Positions 47,975-58,700 of a DNA stretch of 64,000 nt are shown piece by piece. The notes under the pieces are model-generated. The model saw only the letters and a program-made list of their open reading frames with translations, ran no database searches and was not told the DNA's origin. The DNA is from Lantana camara. Its lineage: Eukaryota > Streptophyta > Magnoliopsida > Lamiales > Verbenaceae. Position 1 is the stretch's first letter, and the number at the start of each line of letters is the position of its first letter. Position numbers and translations under genes: made by a program. Where the stretch lies: the NCBI GenBank assembly GCA_037501455.1, contig CM074856.1, positions 53,473,001 to 53,537,000 of the forward strand, written 5' to 3'.

Positions 47975-48135
47975 TAGATCAAATTGAGAAAACAGCATCA
48001 AGCAATTTATCGACGTAGTTTCAAACAAATAGAAACAATCATAAAAGGGTGTATACGATTAAACCAACAAATAAAATTCCTTAAAAAAGAGTGAATAAAA
48101 TCAATCCTCAACTCCAGAACACGCAGTGGATCTGA

Positions 48136-48614
48136 TCAATCCTCAACCTCAGAACGAATAGTGGCCAAGCATGAACCATCAGCGTAGGGGTTATATCTTC
48201 TCTTCCTGACACAGAATGAGATTACTGACCAGAAATTAATAAATATAGTGTTAATACAGAAACGAATAAATTAGAAATCCCATACCTTCTCTTCGATGCT
48301 TGCTTCCCACCTAAATAGGCAGGAGGCCAAATCGCCCTCATCTTAACAATGTTAAGTTTGACAAGTTCATGCAGTTGGATCATAGTTGGAATCTGCCCGT
48401 CGCGTCGCAAACTAACCCATAAACCTTTTTTATGGGGTGCGCGGTATTGTACTACGTAAGCATCAGAGTTGAAGTCTGACCATTCTTCACCAATTTGCGC
48501 GTGAATCTCTTGCACTGACGCACTCCGCGGAATTGAAAATACCGTAATTTCGCCATTAAACCAATAACTTCCTAGGATTTGCTTGTCTTGAGCTTCGTCA
48601 CCGGCCAACGCCAT
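48136..48614 (-). CDS. Small two-exon gene, possible MULE-associated N-terminal domain protein, copy 2
   Basis: Exon 1 is 48614-48286 and exon 2 is 48205-48136, around an 80-bp GT-AG intron. The sequence appears identical to copy 1, including the MALAGDEAQ start, the KRRKRR joint and the SEVED end, giving 132 residues. The domain assignment is weak. If the duplication is real, the plant has two identical copies and gene dosage is doubled. Confidence 0.55.
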
Positions 48615-50344
48615 CTTCAGAATACCAATTTGAAGTATCAGTTTGCAAAGTATCAATAATTCGAGTCGATACAAATTATCAGTAAATTATACTGTCTATT
48701 TCACATAATTAACATTCAAATAACACCAGGAATACATTCAATTAACATTCACACGCTGAGAATACCTTATGGCAGTACAGGAACTAGGGCACGATAACTA
48801 AATCGACTCCCGTTGCCGCCGCTTGTTAAGATCCTGCTGTCTTAGTTGCCGTTGCCGCCGCCTACCTTTATCCTACTGTTGTCGCGGTTAGATCTTGTTG
48901 CCGACGAAGTGGAAATGTGGTTGCAGATTATGAGATGAATCTTTCCTAAAATGGGAATCCATTTTTTCGGCGAGGGGAAAAAAGGGGCCAAAAAAAAAAA
49001 AAAAACAAGAAAAAGTGGGGGCAAAATAGACTTTTCAGGGTCATGGGGGGTTTAGAAAAAATAACTTGTGCATTGATAACCTAAAATATACATTTTCCAA
49101 ACTAGGGGGTTTAAGATAACTTTTGAGGATATTTGGTCCTTTTAAATAACTCCCCCTATTTTATTTAACTCAAAACTAGAAAAAATTTACCTGAATAACT
49201 CAACCAGTCCAACACCAAAATTATCCAACTTGCTAGTGGGACCCACACTCTCTCCCTCTCCCCGCTCCTGACACGAGCAACCCCTTTTCTTCTTTTTCTT
49301 TCCTTTTCCTTTTCTTTCTCCATTTCGGCGGTCGCCTCCTATCACTGGCGACTCACCGCACGGCCAGCCCTCGCTCCCGACTCCTCACTCTCTTCCGGCG
49401 ACCCTTTCCCTACCGAGATCCACTGTACCAGACCACCTAAGTCCCTCCGTCACCGGTCATTATCACCGCCGACAACCCCAGCTCCAGCAAGCTTCCTCAC
49501 CATTCACCCCTAACCGATCCATCTCCGGCATCTCTTCCACTAACCACCATCGCTGCCGAAGTCCAGCTACTCCACCACTCTTCCACGCGCCACCACAGTC
49601 AACCATTCAGCCGCCGGCAACCTCAGATTCGGCTCCTCAACCTTGCCAAATTCAGTGTCGTTCAGCGGATCTCGAGAATCCCTCATTCATTCCCATTTAA
49701 GCATTTCTTAATTGTAAGCTAATTTCAAAAAACCCCTTTCCATTTCTCCATACATATTTCATTGTCTGTACTTAGATGTTAAATTTTATCAATTGTAAAT
49801 AAATAAGGGTGTTTCCGATTTCCGAATGAATTCATTTAGTTGAACTTTGTAAATTATTAACTAATGGATTAGAATCTTTGTGTTAATTAGTCAGAACTGT
49901 TGTTAATCTTTTTGTAATGTTTTAGAATCAAATGGGATGTATTTTGGATTTTTAAACCAATGAGATCTTTATTATGACCTTTTAGGATCCAATAGGATGT
50001 GTTTTGGATATTTTAAACAGATAGATCTTTATTGCAATGGTTTGAATTTAATGGGACTAAAATTATAATTTTCCCTGACTAATAGTATCGAGATTAGAAA
50101 AGCAATTAAATAAAATAACTATAAAAAACATTTCAAATTAGAAAAATATTCAGAGAAACATTCAAGTAAAGAAACGGTTATTTGTATAAATAAATGGAAC
50201 TTTTAAACATAAGTAATAGTCCAAAACTCTGTAATATATTTAACAAATAAGAAGAAATATATAAAAAGTTTAGGTAGAAGGCTAGAGAACTATATAAAGA
50301 ACTATGTAAATTGAATATAATTCATTCCTTCTCTTGTTTGATCT
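48615..50344. other. Gene-poor stretch with a CT-rich leader-like segment, copy 2
   Basis: Counterpart of 19190-20922. The C-rich, CCGGCGA-rich piece is at about 49242-49712 and is followed by the same possible splice donor. The poly(A) near 48990 is three bases shorter than in copy 1. No coding sequence is supported. Confidence 0.4.
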
Positions 50345-52607
50345 TCTTTTGTGACGCCCTTGCCACATCCCGTACTGAGAAATACCTTGAGTGTTAGCTT
50401 TGGGCCTTCACTCAAGATCTTTCCCAGCGGCGACGAACACACACACACACATAAGTACAGCGAAAGCGTAAAAGACAATAATACTCGAAACATAGTTTAA
50501 TTACAAGGTCGATAAGGCCAATGACAAAACGACAGCTGTAAATACAGACTATACATCCTGACTTTCCCACAAAGGAGAAGTTCCAAAAAAACACTGAACT
50601 TAAGAACAAACTACCTAAACAGCACCTGTCGACCTAGACCCGACATGCCGCCTAGCTATACCTGCCTGAAGCCAAAACCAGAAGAGAAGGGACGTTAATC
50701 AAAGTGACTAAGTGAGTGGGTTATACATATATATAAACGAAATCATAAGCTTGGTTCACATTTTCATTATTTTCGAAAACAAAGTGTAAACGTATAAGAA
50801 GGTATAACTTTTAGTTTTTATGAAAATACACTTGTGAATCAATAATCAAAATAATCGATCAATCACAATAACCCGACGAGTACGGGTAAGTTCTCCAACC
50901 TTTCACACCCTAAAAACAAGAGACACAAAACAAGAAACTAGCCTTCTCCCTCCAATTGTTAGTCTAGGTGCTCCCCAACCAACCACACGATCACACATAT
51001 AAGGGGCAATATGCCCCCTGGTACCAATAACCTCACTCTATACGTATCGTAGTCAACCTCCGGCTACGCCCTGTATAGAGCTTCACAGAAGTACGTAGCA
51101 AGATCAGCCTTTGGCACACACCTCCTGGCTTCACCCACTAGATACTTCGGGCTTATATTTCCCAAGGGTTTCCCCGAGGGTTCTATCATTCGATCACAAC
51201 TCGCTTTTTAAAACACTTTCACACTTTAAACACTTTCTTTCTCTTAACCGTTTCACAGTTCAAAATCCAACTTTTCATTCACTCAACGCGTATATATAAT
51301 ATAACAAGAACCATTTTTATAAGGAAATCCAATTTTTTAATAGAATACTAAAATATTACAAAACTACTAATATATATATATATATATAGTATCAACGGGT
51401 CAAAATCAAACTCAATAAATAAGAGTTGGGCTTATTTACATAATATATGTTTTGGCCCCACTTAAAAATATTTTAATCCCTCACCTGAAATCTCCAAAAC
51501 AGGTGAAACGAGACACGCCTGAAACGGTAAGGACTCCTCCATAGGAACACCTGTGATAGACACACACATATGACTACAAATTATGACTTAACCCGACTAC
51601 CGAACCACACAATTGACTTGTACGGCTAACACACAGATTATGCTAAATAAAACAATTAGACAAGTAAAATATTTAGGACAAATAAAGTAATTTAGACAAA
51701 TCAATTGAGTAACTACGTAACTACATGTAAATGGATTAAAACATGTAAGGATTTGTGTTCCTAACAAATATATGTGAGAAAATCCATGATTATATTAATA
51801 ATAAAATTTGTAGCTTATTTAACTAACCAAAATCAATCGATCTGATTTTAAATTTTTTTATCTAGAATTTCTTAATTAGATATTCATGCATAAAATATAT
51901 CAAAGAGATCAAATATGAGTTTACTTTCTTGATTCGGGATTAAAACCCAAAGATAATTTGCTCAAATAAACGTTTGCACTCCAAAAATTAAACAAATCAC
52001 GTATATGGCTTATTAGCAAATCCTATAACATATTTTTGTTGGTCAAATCAAATAAGATCAGAATTCGATTATTGATAAAATCATAATTCTAGAATAAAAA
52101 TGTATCAGATACAACTAAAATTAGAAGATAGTATCACTTACAATAAACTTTATACCGATATCTGGAAGAGTATTGATGAGCAAAGCCAAAGGAATTTCGT
52201 GAGTTTTCCCAGGTGGCCGCTGTTCTTAAGAAACTAGTTTCTGTTTTCTAATATTGATATTTCTATTTTCTAATATTGATAGAATAAAAGACCCCCGTCC
52301 TTAAATAGCAAAACATTAATTTGGGACAAATCCATGCTATTGGTTGATTGTAAAGGTCGGCTAAGAACAACTTCAAAATTAAATAATTAAATAAGATATA
52401 TAGATGAGCTCTTTTGTTTGTATGCCATGTGTACAATTGAGTAAGCAATTGTAATAATTGTCAGATAAACAATAATAAAAATCAAACCATTAAATTTAAC
52501 AAAGAATGAAACAAGAACTTGTTTGTACAACTATATTCATGACATGCAAATTAGACATTAAGATTACTAGGCACGTGGAGACTTAGAGTTTTTTTTTTTT
52601 TTTTTTT

Positions 52608-53405
52608 GGGGGGGGGGGGGGAGGGGGAACCGGCAAGGAGCCGTAGGGAGATTAACGAGGACCCCACCTCATTTATTGTGAACCAAGCACCAGAAAAAGA
52701 TACAAATGTTCATGATCCAAGGATCATTAAGACTAAAAGAGCCCGGGTGCTCACGAAAGCCGGGAACAAAGTAAATCCAAGGGGCACCAAAATTGAATCT
52801 AGCAAAGATCAAATTACATCTGGAAGAGCTCAGAAAATCTCTGTAATTAGTCAAATCACCCCTCATACTAAACGCGATTCTAGGATCATCCGTTGGTCCC
52901 CATATGGGACGCCCAGACATCCGGGCAAAGATGAGATACATTGTGTATCTCATATGGCAACAGACGAATACACACACGGCGATAGTGTCCTTAGGGCTAT
53001 GGTCATTGAAGCTTGGTTGCCGATAGATACAGACAATATGTACAGTGATACCGTCAAAATCATAGTAAAAAACTGGCCACTTGAAGGAGTCAATCCGGTT
53101 CAAGTGACTTCCACTGCGGTACTCACCACGCCGGCTCAACCTGTGCTGCAAAATAAATACATACTCGGCCCAGCAAAGATCAGTAGTATCAGACCAAATA
53201 TCCAGAAAAATAAAACTACAGGAGCAAACTTTACCAAACTCGTTAGAGCTGCTGCTTAATACCTTAGTACTGTTCCCGGGGTACCCATATGACTTGAAGC
53301 CATCTAATTCCTCTCCTGAAACCTTGGAGATATGATACTTTATCCGACCACCCTTTTTATTATCCCTAGAGTTACCTCCCCAGAAAACCAACAAATATTT
53401 GATGT
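52608..53405 (-). other. LINE 3' untranslated region with long overlapping open frames
   Basis: About 800 bp lie between the RNase H stop and the poly(A). The plus strand is open for 217 codons (52606-53259) and the minus strand for 246 (53409-52669). I recognise neither product; the plus-strand frame begins in the G-run. The minus-strand frame begins a few bases after the RNase H stop. I treat both as chance or relics. The 3' end on the minus strand is a C13 run directly before the poly(A), which is unusual. Confidence 0.5.
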
Positions 53406-54026
53406 TCATCTAATCCGAATATTTGGCAACCCCCATTGATCTGTCTGGATAATACCACGAAGATGGTGTAACGAGTGATCACCCTCCGGGTATGACCATT
53501 GTGTCTGGTTTAAAGCTCCGTTCTTGGCCAATTTATCAGCGAGCATATTCCCTTCCCGGTATACATGGCTAAGAGTAACCTGTATATTCCTGGTAAGTTC
53601 CTTGAACTGCATCAGGAGCCTTTGGGTTTTCCAGTCTCCAGCGCTACCTCGTTGTACCATGTTAATGATGACTTTGGCATCCAATTCTGCCCATATAGAG
53701 TCCACCCCTAAGGTTAGCACCATCTTAATCCCATGGACCAGGGCACATAGTTCAGCAAAGATATTGGAGTTTGTCCCTATGCCAGCGCTGTAGACAACAA
53801 CAACCTTCCCGTGCCCATCTCGGATTGCCGCCCCTATACCAGCATGGCCAGGATTACCGATTGCCGATCCGTCTGTATTAAGTTTAAGCTGATGCCCAAC
53901 AGGTTTTTGCCATCTAACCAGCTTAGCTAAAGCTTGCTTGGGAAGTTCCAGTTTGATGTCTAGCATTTTCGCCACATTCCCATCGCCTCTCCACCATTTA
54001 TGTTTAAGTTTGCCGACAATATTCAT
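53406..54026 (-). pseudogene. LINE ORF2 fragment, RNase H domain
   Basis: This is an open frame of 206 residues with the four acidic positions of RNase H in order: D in LNTDGSAIGNPG, E in NIFAELCALVHG, D in AELDAKVIINM, and D in HVYREGNMLADKLAKNG. It ends at TAG/TAA near 53406, shortly before the 3' untranslated region. Plant L1 elements carry this archaeal-like RNase H after zf-RVT. The domain itself looks intact, but it has no reverse transcriptase and no promoter. Confidence 0.9.
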
Positions 54027-54110
54027 TTGTATGAGGTGCTCTTTCCCCTGTCGCTTAATGTTGAAGGAAGTGAATGAGGTCCCTTGATGTTTCCTTCTGT
54101 TCCTCTCCGT

Positions 54111-54602
54111 CTAAGTATACCAAAGGATAAGCACCAGGATAACAATTCTCACATGTTTAGCAGCACTAAAAGGCGAAGACCGGATCCACGTCTTAAGGAC
54201 ACTTCTGATAGAGCTTGTATCATTAACCTGCACATTAAAAAGGGAGTTAAAATATCTCCAAACTGACTTAACTTTCTTGTTGGTTATAAATAAATGGCTT
54301 GTTGTTTCCTGTTCATTGCAGCAACAACATTTAGAGGGAAAAAGCTTTCCTATGCGATGTAAGTGCTCGTCCACTGGTATCCAATCATGTAGAAGTCTCC
54401 ACATGAAGATCATGATTGTAGGGGTGAGGTTAATAGACCAAACATCTTTGTAAATATCCGAAGACTCCCTTGTTTTCCTAAGTTGTTGCCACACTGAACT
54501 CAAGGAGAAATCTCCTACATTATTAGCAGTCCAAATGCATTTATCCTTCTGTCCCCCAAGGATCGGCACCTTGCTGACATTTTCAGCAGTATCTTCGTCC
54601 AA
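54111..54602 (-). pseudogene. LINE ORF2 fragment, zf-RVT domain
   Basis: The frame opens at the truncated 5' end, without a natural start. It contains CIWTANNVGDFSLSSVWQQL, then IFMWRLLHDWIPVDEHLHRIG, and the zinc-binding cluster KCCCCNEQETTSHLFI. This is the zf-RVT region that follows reverse transcriptase in plant L1-type LINEs. It ends at a stop at 54111, and the RNase H reading continues after a break. The endonuclease and reverse transcriptase were never copied into this insertion. Confidence 0.88.
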
Positions 54603-54613
54603 AACTTAGAGTT

Positions 54614-55254
54614 GATGACTAGGTTTGCCTATGAATTATAGGGTGGTGACTTGACTTGCCTAGCACATAACCATTGCTTGTAATTGATCAAAAGTTAGCA
54701 AGGCTTATCACTAAAAAAAAATATTTTACGAATTATGGGTGTTAATAGTTTAACAAAATATTGATCCAATGTAGACTAATGTAATGCCACACGCATACAA
54801 AATGTGTTTATGAGTTAAGATTTTAATATTATTTATATGTCTATCAATCCGTTACTATATATATTTTAAATAATATCTTTTAAGTACATAGTAATAGCTA
54901 TAAAAGATTTAATATTAAGTAACAATTTCAAAAACTTTATTAGATATTAGTTAATATATTAAATAATTAAAGTCAATCACGCGTTTTAGGACATTTAATA
55001 ATTACAACACACATATTAGTTAAATTAATTATAGATAAGTTAGCAAATTATGCAAACATAGAATAGTACTTAAATGCATATGTTATCTGATTAAATTTCT
55101 AGATATGCCCCGATTCTAATTAACTTGCTTGTTTCTTTTCGCTCGGGATTTGGGGTGTTACATCTTTGATATAATGTGCGATTTATTTTGGTTTTTTTCA
55201 TGAAACTTTGAAGTGTGTCCTCGTTGTCGCTCAAGATATAAAGATCTTATGTAC
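54614..55254. other. Right end of the solo LTR, then a short spacer
   Basis: 54614-55162 is the AT-rich right arm of the solo LTR after the LINE. 55163-55254 is spacer with the second TCTTT copy. I see no gene here. Confidence 0.7.
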
Positions 55255-55751
55255 TGTGACACCTAGAGCGGTGGGTCACCACATCCCCCGCACCCAAACC
55301 CGAACTAATATATGAAATGGACTTCCATACATTAGTCCAAGTCTAAGCGAACAGGGATTTACGCACACACACTAGGCTAAGAGGGGCTAAGACACAAACA
55401 AAGCGCGCAAAACAATAAAACAAATATGCGAAAGCAAGAATCAGGATCCTAACAGAGCTCACCAAAGCATATACTCACATATATACCACGGCCTCACGAC
55501 CCAAAAAAAAAAAATAATACAAGTGTTTAAAATTCTCCAACCTAAACAAGTTCAATACATAACCATAATATAAAGTATCCAAAAGCGACAATATGGATAC
55601 CAACTCGACCTAAACCACTAAGTACGACTCGACGACGCACTTTCCCGCCTAGCTCGAGCAGACCTACAATTAAAGGAGGAAAAAGAGAGGGGTCAGTCAA
55701 CAACTCGACTGAGTGAGGGGGCTAACGCACACCCACACACGTATAAGTATA
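55255..55751. mobile_element. Partial LTR of the TGTRACRCC family, broken by a Helitron
   Basis: It starts TGTGACACCTAGAGCGGTGG and continues CCACCACATCCCC-like, close to the start of the LTR at 24529. It shares the later motif GACTGAGTGAGGGGGCT (near 55705 here, near 25074 there). It stops at 55751, where the Helitron 3' end begins, so the rest must lie beyond the Helitron's other end, probably outside the window. Confidence 0.7.
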
Positions 55752-58700
55752 CTAGCAACCGGTGCACGCCGTCCCTGCGTGCAAAAATAATTTTTAGTAT
55801 AAACTATGTATTTATATTACTATTGATCTGAACAAAAAATTTGAAAACCTGAAACTATAAAATCTAAATGAATATGTAATTTACTATTGATCTGAACAAA
55901 AAAATTCAACACTTTGAAACTATAAAACTTGAAAGCTGATTGATTATTCATTTAAATTAATATAATCTAAATCAGTATGTAGTACCAACACTCAACATTT
56001 GCTTGTAAAATGAAAAAAAAAAAAAAAATCAATTACCCATAATAAATTGTTTCAATCACAGCATCTTAATAATGACGCATGCAAATACTTTTTTGTAATT
56101 GATATTTGGTAGTACGACTCAAAAGTCCAGACATTAATATAGCTAGATTCACCATTGCTGATTTTGGAGCAATTATCTCCCTTTCCTTTGCATTCTTGCG
56201 CGCAAAAATAATTTAAGGTTACGCAACTATTTCTATATGATCTAACTTATTTGAGATGAATATCTTGTTACGTTTGTTTTTATATAAAACAATAAATATG
56301 TAATTTCCTTCTAAAACACTCTTTCTTCCAATATTTAATCATGAATAATATTGTTAATTGGGTTATACTTTACATAAAACTTATAAATTTTTGTATACTG
56401 ATTTACGAAAATAAAACTAATACACTAAAAATAATGAAAAGTATCTATCAATTGTAATATGTTAAATTACAAATAAAAAATATTTCACTTCTTCCACGTA
56501 AAACCAAAAATTACAAAAGTCCCTGAATCTAGTGTGCACTTATATGTAGTCAATGGTCCACTTGTTTTTCACCTACAAAAATATATAACATAGTAAGAAA
56601 ATCGATTAACAATTAAAATTGTACGAACTGTAAATATCAAAATATTTTGTTAGATATGTAATTTGTATCATACCTCGATAGAGTGCTCCTTAACTTATCA
56701 AAAATCTCCTTGTACACCACATTTCTTGTGAAAACTCCATCATGACCATCGATGGAACCCTTTTTTACCAAAACCTTAGTCGTTCTTGCAGAAGTACCTC
56801 GTGAAAGTGCAACATATAACTGGCCGTGACTGAAAACATGATTCCTCAGATAAATTCCCACAATTGGAATTGTTTGTCCTTGAGATTTGTTAATCGTTAG
56901 GGCAAAACTTAATCGAACTGGGAATTGTCTCCTTGTCAATTCGAAAGGCACATGTGCATCTTCAGCAGTCTTTAATGGAATTCGTGGCAAAAATACTCTC
57001 AATCCTTTGAACTGCCCGCCCAAAATTTCTGCTTCAATTATGTTTCTACCAAACCGATGGCAAATAAGGCTGGTACCATTACAAAGACCAATCTTCGGAT
57101 CGATATTCCTCAAGAGCGTCACTGGGGCACCTTTTTTCAAAGTCAACTTATGAGGTGGCAAACTACCCGGGGATAGAGAATTCAAAAATTCAGGCAAGTA
57201 CAAATTGCGAACATCATCGGCTACCGAGTCAAATGAGTAATATGTGACTTCATCCCCGTGAAAAGCATTTAGAACTTGCTCGTTTAACTTATTCACATCA
57301 TCATTCAGAGGAGTTAATAAAGCCCGGTTAGACATGTATTCCGTATCATATGTGTATGAGCCTAACTCTGGAAAAACAAAATGGATTAAATCTTCGATAG
57401 AATGTTCACCCTCCCAAGGTATTGACATAGAGGTAGGAATTCGTATCAAATCATCTTCTATCGTCGGCTCATCACCATTACCAATACGAAGTAGAAATTT
57501 AGAAAAGCCCACATCATTTTGTGCCCTCATATTCTCGGATAAGTGTAGGAGTTTAACATTACACCATATCGGTGATTGTACTATGCTAGCATTTATAATT
57601 TATGATTTCGTACCTGCAATCACAACAGGAAGGACTTGACGAAAATCACCTCCTAAAATCATCACTTTGCCTCCAAATGGTAGGTCGAAACGAAACATGT
57701 CTCTAAATGTTCGATCCACTGCTTCAAATGCTTTTCTATTTGCCATTGGCGCCTCATCCCAAATAATAGCCGATGCATGTTCTATCAAAGTAGATAACTC
57801 TGATTGCTTGCTAAACCGACACATTGATAAAGGTTCGAAGATGATAGGTATTTTTAGTTTTGAATGAGCAGTCCGACCCTCTGGAAGTAGGTTTGCTGCA
57901 ATGCCTAATGTTGCAGTTGCAAGAATAATGAACCCATCTTTTCTAAAATTAGCAAGCAATGCTTTATACAAAAATGTCTTACCTGTTCCACCTGGACCAT
58001 CCACAAAAAATATTGCACTATGTTTTCTTCTTATTGCCCGACTAATCACATCAAATGCTGCAAACTGGCATTCATTGAGAAGATTAACAGAGTTAACATC
58101 TCTATCTGATATAGGAATTGAGAGTTCATGTTCCAGTAACCCGGTGATATTCCCCAAATCTTGAAATCCTTCAGATATTCGTGGCAAGTCAAACTCATTT
58201 ACACTTCTCTTATGTTGCATGAGAATACCATTTATATCATGGAGAAGTTTGTTCAAAACATAAAACTGATTCGTGTTACTTGAAGATGGGTAGTCTTCAA
58301 TCATAAATGAGTAGTTTTCATCCCATAATCTTCTGACTCCACTCGGTTCGCAGTATAGTAAAATCGTGGCAAACAACCTTCGAAGTGCTAATGGCATTCT
58401 AAAATTTTGAGTTTCAATCAAACACTCTCTAATGCTATTATCCTCCTCAAGCAAACCTCGTATTTTTGCTGCCTGTTTAAAAGTCAAATAATGAACTCCA
58501 TCAACGGTTAATAGATCCTCAAATGATTTTGGACCCCTAACATGGTTCAATAGAAGACGTAAATAAAATCTTTCTCCTTCATTTGGTGATACTGCATATA
58601 CTCGTCCAATCACCTTTTGGCTAGTCTTTCTCTTTACCCAAACTCTTTCGTGTGAAAGCCATCTGTAGTATTTTGGAAACTCACTGTATAAATATTTATT

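Larger units (their letters stand above)
23305..52724. repeat. Large tandem duplication, copy 2 (complete ~29.4 kb unit)
   Basis: If the duplication is tandem, one full unit runs from the junction at 23304/23305 to 52724. Positions 23305-29419 are the part whose first copy would lie left of the window, and 29420-52724 repeats 1-23304. The right edge is inside the 3' region of a LINE: copy 2 continues through the rest of that LINE, while copy 1 jumps to an LTR-retrotransposon interior. The two breakpoint sequences share no obvious long homology, so this does not look like simple unequal crossing-over between two repeats. The unit boundaries are inferred, because the left flank is not visible. 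Confidence 0.8.
52591..54603 (-). mobile_element. 5'-truncated LINE, TSD ACTTAGAGTT
   Basis: On the minus strand the element ends in a C-rich tract and a 17-nt poly(A) (52591-52607). Its 5' end is at 54603, inside the zinc-finger part of the reverse-transcriptase ORF. A perfect 10-bp target duplication, ACTTAGAGTT, stands at 52581-52590 and 54604-54613. A truncated 5' end, a poly(A) and a variable-length target duplication are the marks of target-primed reverse transcription. Coding parts are 54602-54111 (zf-RVT) and 54026-53406 (RNase H); about 800 bp of 3' untranslated region follows. Confidence 0.93.
50350..55162. mobile_element. Solo LTR (TGTGACGCCC..GGGGTGTTACA), TSD TCTTT, interrupted by a LINE
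   Basis: It starts TGTGACGCCC at 50350 and ends GGGGTGTTACA at 55162, flanked by TCTTT (50345-50349 and 55163-55167). Without the inserted LINE and its duplicated target (52591-54613) the element is about 2790 bp. The paired TGTgACgCCC/GGGGTGTtACA ends match the LTR at 24529-28180, so both belong to one broad family. There is no primer site and no second LTR. Only this copy is complete, because copy 1 is cut by the duplication junction. Confidence 0.88.

Noticed and set aside
52606..53259. 217-codon plus-strand open frame
   Set aside because: It starts in the G run of the LINE tail and is antisense to the LINE 3' region; no recognisable domain.
56887..58164. Plus-strand frames across the Helitron helicase
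   Set aside because: They are complements of a helicase with clear Walker motifs on the minus strand.
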